Part shown: positions 4,675 to 8,620 of the stretch, one piece after another
How positions within the stretch are numbered: the stretch's first letter is position 1
How the letters are laid out: each line of letters opens with the position of its first letter
From: Gammaproteobacteria bacterium
GTDB lineage: Bacteria; Pseudomonadota; Gammaproteobacteria; UBA6429; Thiohalophilaceae
Assembly (NCBI GenBank): GCA_011052165.1
Contig: DRJN01000271.1
Location: 1 to 8,620, forward strand
Direction of reading: 5' to 3'
DNA: 8,620 bases
The notes under the pieces: generated by a model
Database searches by the model: none
What the model was told of the DNA's origin: nothing
Seen by the model: the letters and a program-made list of their open reading frames with translations, nothing else
Made by a program: the position numbers and the translations under genes

Positions 4675-5151
4675 TTAGAAGAAAATCTGCGTTCCCAGAT
4701 TGAAATAATTATACGGTGTACTGTTTTCGGAACCGATGTATCCTGCTTCCATTGTCAGAGAAAAACGCTTGCTTAAATAGAAGGTGGTATTGACTGAGGT
4801 GACATTCAGTTTACTGGCATCTACCGCCGTATTGCCCCAATAATCGTATACCAGCCCGTACTCGAAAGGGGCACCGTAACGGGAATTATAGCCCAATGTG
4901 AGATTATAGAGATTAACCCGATCAGTCAGGGTCAGCACCTCTGATTGACCGGCACCCAGTTGAAGATGCCTGTCGCCTCCCACCACCAGATCCAGGTTCG
5001 CGTGGTAATTTTTTGAATTTTCCAGACCGATGTTGTAGTCCAGCCCGAGACTACTGTCCAGAGGTTCCGGGCTGAGCGATTCATACAGATCGGTGGCTGA
5101 GGCAGGTGGCAAAAAAACGATTAAAAGGTAAAACAGCAGGTAGCGATACAT
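4675..5151 (-). CDS. Small outer-membrane beta-barrel protein, function unknown
   Basis: From the ATG at 5151 the product is 158 residues. A signal peptide (MYRYLLFYLLIVFLPPASA, about 19 residues) precedes alternating polar/aromatic strands such as NYHANLDLVVG, RHLQLGAGQ, RVNLYNLTLGYNSR, FEYGLVYDYWG, NTTFYLSKRFSLTMEAGYIG and FNLGTQIFF. It ends in Phe with an alternating aromatic pattern, the signal read by the BAM machinery, so an outer-membrane barrel of about eight strands is likely. I choose 5151 over the GTG at 5169 because AAGGA lies 8 nt before the former and the signal peptide then starts at the normal place. No substrate or named family can be assigned. The 11-residue-repeat gene follows on the same strand, suggesting an envelope pair. 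Confidence 0.82.
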   Translation of the reverse strand: MYRYLLFYLLIVFLPPASATDLYESLSPEPLDSSLGLDYNIGLENSKNYHANLDLVVGGDRHLQLGAGQSEVLTLTDRVNLYNLTLGYNSRYGAPFEYGLVYDYWGNTAVDASKLNVTSVNTTFYLSKRFSLTMEAGYIGSENSTPYNYFNLGTQIFF

Positions 5152-5169
5152 AGGGTTGTTCCTTGGCAC

Positions 5170-5346
5170 GTCAATAAATCAGACGTTTTTTAGAGAGTAA
5201 AAAGCGTATTTCTCCGTACTTGCATGGTGACAGGTGCGGTACCAATTTACGTTTAACGTGGGAGTGGCTAAAAGGTTGACAAAATCGCGAAATCGGGGTC
5301 AGTGTGATTCGCGACCTGACCCCCGGCGTGCTCACGCGCCAGCTTT
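5170..5346. other. Intergenic stretch with an inverted repeat, no gene
   Basis: The stretch must contain the minus-strand promoter for the beta-barrel gene, but no clear boxes stand out. It holds GGGGTCAG (5295-5302)/CTGACCCC (5316-5323), whose GGGTCAG core recurs in the large palindrome at 6136-6194, and an alternative CGCGA/TCGCG pairing (5286-5313). A plus-strand open frame running through here into the repeat is not a credible gene. Confidence 0.5.
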
Positions 5347-5453
5347 TTTAATCTCTTTGGGTTTAAATTCCCCGTGGCTTGCCACGAAAAACAGTAGGGT
5401 AGAGCGAAGCGCGAAGTCCAGTAGGGAAACCCATCAGTACGTTACAGATTAAT
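5347..5453 (+). mobile_element. Short palindromic repeat (MITE-like), copy 2
   Basis: It runs from TTTAATCTCTTTGGG to CAGATTAAT, same orientation as copies 1 and 3. The first hairpin is CGTGGC-tt-GCCACG (5373-5386). The left arm of the central palindrome has lost four bases relative to the other copies, and the internal CGAAGTCCAGTAGGG absent from copy 1 is present. It abuts the stop of the two-TM gene (10 bp apart), so its hairpins may act as that gene's 3' end. Confidence 0.82.
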
Positions 5454-5462
5454 ACTATCCTT

Positions 5463-6125
5463 TCAAATATTGATACTGTCGATGCGACTGATGGCCGCAT
5501 CATAATGTCCTTTTTCTATTACCCCTTCTTCAAACAGACGGGTCAGTTCCCGCCGCTCAAATTCCAGCATCTGTATTTTATCCAGACTGACATCCTGTGA
5601 GACCAGCAGAATGCGGGTTTTCAGTTCATCGGTGAATTTTCGGCATTCCTTCCTGCTGGGCTTGTTGTGCAGAATATGCAGCAAGGCGCAATTTCCGTAG
5701 CGGCTGTGAAACTCCATCACATTAGGTGAGTGGTAGATGAACATGAGCAGAGAACCCAGGCTGAGCAGGAGCAGAACGACGACAAAGGGCAGCAAACGTT
5801 CCAATGTTTGCACATCGGGATGTAGAAACATGAAGAGGCTATAGGCCAGCAGGGTCAGGGAAAAATACGTCAGGCTCATCATCCAGCGATAGGAAAAGCC
5901 CCGCTGGTGCACGGGCCAGGGTTGTAGCATGTTTATTTTCAGGGTATAGGCCTGCTCCCCCAGAAGATTGTTCTTTTTCGCGCGAATAAAATGATCATTG
6001 AAAATTTCAAAACAGCGGACTTCTCCATTACTGTTGGTTTTCTGCAGCAGTTTGCGGTTGATAATTTTTTCGGAAGGTTGGGGCTGCATAGGTGTCTGCA
6101 AATAACCGTTTGTTTTTGTGCTCAA
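5463..6125 (-). CDS. Two-TM membrane protein with SHOCT-like C-terminus, function unknown
   Basis: The frame gives up to 220 residues. A polar N-terminal part includes GEVRCFEIFNDHFIRAKKN, and two transmembrane helices fall near residues 82-101 (MMSLTYFSLTLLAYSLFMFL) and 111-131 (LLPFVVVLLLLSLGSLLMFIY). A cytosolic C-terminal region ends in FERRELTRLFEEGVIEKGHYDAA (about 189-211), which resembles a SHOCT domain (L..L...G.I....Y/F...). The start is uncertain: the listed one is TTG at 6125 without a ribosome site, and the first in-frame ATG is at 6089, also without one. The 27-bp palindrome begins 11 bp upstream of the TTG; if it inserted there, the original start and leader may have been displaced. 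I do not recognise the family. Bases 5454-5462 separate its stop from repeat copy 2. Confidence 0.68.
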   Translation of the reverse strand: MSTKTNGYLQTPMQPQPSEKIINRKLLQKTNSNGEVRCFEIFNDHFIRAKKNNLLGEQAYTLKINMLQPWPVHQRGFSYRWMMSLTYFSLTLLAYSLFMFLHPDVQTLERLLPFVVVLLLLSLGSLLMFIYHSPNVMEFHSRYGNCALLHILHNKPSRKECRKFTDELKTRILLVSQDVSLDKIQMLEFERRELTRLFEEGVIEKGHYDAAISRIDSINI

Positions 6126-6135
6126 AGCATACGGG

Positions 6136-6194
6136 AATTTAGGGTCAGAGTAAAAATACTTCTAACAGAAGTATTTTTACTCTGACCCTAAATT
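6136..6194. repeat. 27-bp perfect inverted repeat with 5-nt loop
   Basis: The left arm 6136-6162 (AATTTAGGGTCAGAG...TACTTC) and right arm 6168-6194 are exact reverse complements around TAACA. The GGGTCAGAGTA core looks like the palindromic repeats common in gammaproteobacterial intergenic DNA. A perfect 27-bp stem suggests a recent arrival or strong structural selection. It lies upstream of the two-TM gene on one side and of the soxB intergenic region on the other, so it could insulate the two transcription units. Confidence 0.9.
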
Positions 6195-6238
6195 TGTTAT
6201 CCCCCGGAACTTGGCGCAGGCAGTGGGTTAGTTGACGC

Positions 6239-6519
6239 TTAGACGAATTCTAAAAAGAGATGGGAGCGATCCTCATGCTGATCAAAAAATCGTTTAGCGC
6301 TGGCTTCAAATAACGGCATAATGCGGATCTGGAGCGAAACGGGAAAAATCTGCACCGACTCATTTATCTGCGTGCGGTTCTGAGGGCGTTGCACTGTCTC
6401 CTGCTGCTTTTGGGTTACCGTCTGTGGGATAAGCTTATGGAATAAAATACCCGGTTTTACGTCTATTGCACAGAGCCTGTATCAATAATCTCGCTAACAG
6501 TCGGGTGAACCGTTAGCAT
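6239..6519 (-). pseudogene. Possible frameshifted small gene, product unknown
   Basis: On the minus strand 6481 to 6239 is open for 80 codons and reads like protein: AIDVKPGILFHKLIPQTVTQ..., then SVQIFPVSLQIRIMPLFEAS, then AKRFFDQHEDRSHLFLEFV, ending at TAA. It has no ATG or GTG near its open 5' end. A different frame starting with ATG at 6519 encodes MLTVHPTVSEIIDTGSVQ and stops at 6463, just where the long frame takes over. Adding one base near 6467 would join them into a protein of about 95-98 residues. It could be a decayed gene, a sequencing error or chance. No family is recognised and no ribosome site is evident before 6519. Confidence 0.35.
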
Positions 6520-6671
6520 TTTCGAAATAAAAAATCATAAATATTTCAGAATTGTTGCTATCCAGGTCTGCAAGACTCGGTGGGTTTGTTATGATTGCAC
6601 TCAACCGGATTCAGACGGGCCTGGCTGGCGGGACGGAACCGGTTTCATAACAAAACTAGACAGTGTAGGAC

Positions 6672-6679
6672 GGAGGAGA
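6672..6679 (+). promoter_or_regulatory. soxB ribosome binding site
   Basis: GGAGGAGA lies 5-12 nt before the ATG at 6685. This strong site decides the start against an in-frame TTG/ATG-type start 90 bp upstream, whose extra 30 residues would put arginine-rich sequence ahead of the Tat signal. Confidence 0.85.
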
Positions 6680-6684
6680 ACAGA

Positions 6685-8472
6685 ATGTCGATAAGTCGCC
6701 GTGAGTTTATGCAGGTGATGGGAATGGCCGCCGCAGCCGGTATGTTGCCAGGTTGCGAAAAGAAGAATACAGGAAAGACAGGTACTGCCGCGAAGGCGCC
6801 CCGGGATACCTACCATGTCCCAAAATTCGGCAATGTGACGCTACTTCACATGACCGATTGTCATGCACAACTGCTACCCATTTATTTCCGCGAACCCAGT
6901 GTCAATCTGGGAGTGGGCAACGCGCTGGGACAGCCGCCGCACCTGGTCGGTGATAAATTCCTCAAACATTTCGGCATCCCGCCCAATACGCTGGCGGCCC
7001 ATGCTTTTACCTATTTGAATTATGTCGAAGCCGCCAAAACCTATGGCAAGGTAGGCGGGTTTGCGCATCTGCGTACCCTGGTTAAACGCCTGCGCGCCGA
7101 TCTCGGTGCAGACAACAGTATGCTGCTGGATGGCGGTGACACCTGGCAGGGATCCGGTACAGCCTACTGGACCCGTGGCAAGGATATGGTCCATGCCTCT
7201 AACCTGTTGGGGGTGGATGCCATGACGGGTCACTGGGAATTCACCTACCAGGATACGGAGATTATGGACAATATTCGTGAGTTCAAGGGGGACTTTCTCA
7301 GTCAGAATATTTTCGTCAAGGATGATGCTGCTTTTGACTACAAGTTTGCCGATTATGCGGGGTTTGATGAAGATACCCAACGTGCGTTTAAACCCTATAC
7401 CATCAAGGAAATGGCGAATGGTATTCGCGTTGCCGTGATCGGTCAGGCTTTTCCTTACACGCCCATTGCTAATCCCAGCCGCTTCATTCCTGACTGGACC
7501 TTTGGCATCGACGATGAATCCATGCAGACGGTGGTTGATAAAATTCGTGCTAAAGAAAAACCCGATGTGGTGGTGGTGCTGTCTCACAACGGTATGGATG
7601 TGGACTTGAAAATGGCTTCGCGGGTCAGCGGCATCGACGCCATTTTTGGCGGCCATACCCACGATGGTGTGCCGGCGCCGACGGTGGTCAGCAACAAGGG
7701 CGGCAAGACGCTGGTGACCAACGCCGGTTCCAATGGCAAATTCCTCGCTGTGATGCAATTTGATGTACGCAATGGCAAGGTTCAGGGGTTCGATTACAAG
7801 TTACTGCCGGTGTTCTCCAACCTGCTGGAGCCCGATGTTGAAATGACCAATTACATTGAGGGAATGCGAAAGCCTTACCTCAAGACTTTGCGCGAAGAAC
7901 TGGCTGTGGCGGATAGCCTGCTGTATCGCCGGGGTAATTTTAATGGCACCTTCGATCAGGTGATTTGCGATGCCCTGCGTGAAGTGGGCGGCGCACAGAT
8001 TTCTCTTTCGCCAGGTTTCCGCTGGGGCACCTCGATCCTGCCCGGTCAGACTATCACGATGGAAAATGTCATGGATCAGACTGCGATTACCTATCCGGAA
8101 ACCTATGTGCGTGAAATGAGCGGGCAAAACATCAAGGACATCCTGGAGGATGTTGGAGACAACCTGTTCAACACCGATCCCTACCTCCAGCAGGGGGGAG
8201 ACATGGTGCGCGTCGGGGGTCTGGATTATACCATTGACCCGACCCAAAAGATCGGTAAGCGTATTACGGACATGCAGATGAATGACGGCACCCGGATAGA
8301 AGCGGGTAAGACCTATACCGTTGCCGGTTGGGCGACGGTGAATTCAAAAGCGCCGGGCAAACCGATCTGGGATATCGTGGCGGAATATCTGCGAGAAGAG
8401 AAAGTGGCGAAGATCAAAAAGTTGAATACGCCGAAAATTCTCAATATGAAGGGGAATCCAGGAATGGCTTGA
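6685..8472 (+). CDS. soxB: SoxB, dimanganese thiosulfohydrolase of the Sox pathway
   Basis: In the periplasm SoxB hydrolyses the terminal sulfone from the cysteine-S-thiosulfonate carried on SoxYZ, releasing sulfate. From ATG 6685 it is 595 residues, usual for SoxB. The N-terminus SRREFMQVMGMAAAAGMLPGC is a twin-arginine signal followed by a possible lipobox (LPGC, Cys24). The metallophosphoesterase domain carries metal and active-site motifs HMTDCH (55-60), LLDGGDTWQGS (147-157), GHWEFT (182-187; SoxB-type in place of the GNHE of nucleotidases), SHNGMD (300-305) and GGHTHD (322-327). A 5'-nucleotidase-type C-terminal domain follows (from about 390). The GHWEFT and DGGDTWQGS motifs separate it from true 5'-nucleotidases. 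It has no sox neighbours here; split sox loci are usual in sulfur-oxidising gammaproteobacteria that also use a reverse Dsr route. The gene looks intact. No terminator is seen before repeat copy 3. Confidence 0.96.
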   Translation: MSISRREFMQVMGMAAAAGMLPGCEKKNTGKTGTAAKAPRDTYHVPKFGNVTLLHMTDCHAQLLPIYFREPSVNLGVGNALGQPPHLVGDKFLKHFGIPPNTLAAHAFTYLNYVEAAKTYGKVGGFAHLRTLVKRLRADLGADNSMLLDGGDTWQGSGTAYWTRGKDMVHASNLLGVDAMTGHWEFTYQDTEIMDNIREFKGDFLSQNIFVKDDAAFDYKFADYAGFDEDTQRAFKPYTIKEMANGIRVAVIGQAFPYTPIANPSRFIPDWTFGIDDESMQTVVDKIRAKEKPDVVVVLSHNGMDVDLKMASRVSGIDAIFGGHTHDGVPAPTVVSNKGGKTLVTNAGSNGKFLAVMQFDVRNGKVQGFDYKLLPVFSNLLEPDVEMTNYIEGMRKPYLKTLREELAVADSLLYRRGNFNGTFDQVICDALREVGGAQISLSPGFRWGTSILPGQTITMENVMDQTAITYPETYVREMSGQNIKDILEDVGDNLFNTDPYLQQGGDMVRVGGLDYTIDPTQKIGKRITDMQMNDGTRIEAGKTYTVAGWATVNSKAPGKPIWDIVAEYLREEKVAKIKKLNTPKILNMKGNPGMA

Positions 8473-8510
8473 TCGCCTTTTACGATTCACATAAATAAAC
8501 ACGCAGAGGA

Positions 8511-8620
8511 TTTAATCTCTTTGGCTTTAATTCCCCGCTGCTTGCAGCGAAAAACAGTAGGATGGGTAGAGCGAAGCACGAAGTCCAGTAGGGAAACCCA
8601 TCAGCAGGGTACCGTTTAAT
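8511..8620 (+). mobile_element. Short palindromic repeat (MITE-like), copy 3, after soxB
   Basis: It runs from TTTAATCTCTTTGGC to the window end at TTTAAT, and may continue beyond. The first hairpin is CGCTGC-tt-GCAGCG (8536-8549), where both arms differ from copies 1 and 2 but still pair perfectly. The central palindrome GATGGGT (8561-8567)/ACCCATC (8596-8602) is complete, with the long loop GCGAAGCACGAAGTCCAGTAGGG-like as in copy 2. It starts 38 bp after the soxB stop and could shape the 3' end of the soxB message. Confidence 0.82.

Larger units (their letters stand above)
6195..6684. other. Intergenic region between the two-TM gene and soxB
   Basis: About 490 bp with no intact gene. The plus strand has only very short frames. 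The minus strand carries the candidate gene remnant at 6239-6519. A TATGAT at 6590-6595 could be a soxB -10 but has no good -35 partner, so I do not place a promoter. No riboswitch or RNA gene is recognised. Confidence 0.5.

Noticed and set aside
5234..5452. A 72-codon plus-strand frame running into repeat copy 2
   Set aside because: Its second half is the translated repeat (NSPWLATKNSR, as in the higB chimera) and the first half is palindromic intergenic DNA; no ribosome site.
6590..6595. TATGAT as the soxB -10 box
   Set aside because: The matching -35 position reads TCTGCA, too far from consensus to support a promoter call.
6595..6684. A 30-residue upstream extension of SoxB
   Set aside because: The extension lacks a ribosome site and would bury the twin-arginine signal; GGAGGAGA before 6685 is decisive.
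6874..7758. A 294-codon minus-strand frame opposite soxB
   Set aside because: It is the antisense shadow of conserved SoxB codons; histidine-rich nonsense composition and no start signals.

Overview
The window looks like chromosomal DNA of a sulfur-oxidising gammaproteobacterium. The evidence is a Sox-pathway SoxB thiosulfohydrolase, a ClpB chaperone very close to the enterobacterial protein, Gram-negative envelope proteins, and gammaproteobacterial-style palindromic repeats. The genus cannot be read from the sequence.

Layout. (1) 1-1533: the last ~510 residues of ClpB; the 5' part lies outside the window. (2) 1534-4075: an AT-richer accessory island with three toxin-antitoxin modules in one orientation: hicAB, higBA and a phd/yefM-parE pair. 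Each module has its own promoter, and each ends at or just before an imperfect hairpin with bulged bases and flanking AAC...GTT-type boxes, as in integron attC sites. No integrase is visible, so I read this as a cluster of attC sites lacking integrase (CALIN) or the distal end of a chromosomal integron. The higB toxin is split by a 120-bp repeat insertion carrying an in-frame stop, so higA is left as an antitoxin without a working partner. (3) 4080-5151: two minus-strand envelope genes: an exported, arginine-rich protein made almost entirely of 11-residue repeats, and a small beta-barrel outer-membrane protein. (4) 5347-6194: a copy of the same repeat, a two-TM protein of unknown function with a SHOCT-like C-terminus, and a 27-bp perfect inverted repeat at its start. 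(5) 6195-6684: an intergenic stretch with a possible frameshifted small gene on the minus strand. (6) 6685-8472: soxB, followed at once by a third copy of the repeat that runs to the window edge.

How the parts work together. The TA cassettes are self-contained stabilisation modules. All three have the -10 box only 6-7 nt before the first ATG, which predicts leaderless or nearly leaderless mRNAs, and two have clear palindromic operators on the promoter. ClpB (cytosolic disaggregation) and SoxB (periplasmic sulfur oxidation) are separate housekeeping functions. The short repeat links the regions: its three direct copies lie inside higB, beside the two-TM gene and after soxB, and a compensatory change in its hairpin suggests the folded form matters.
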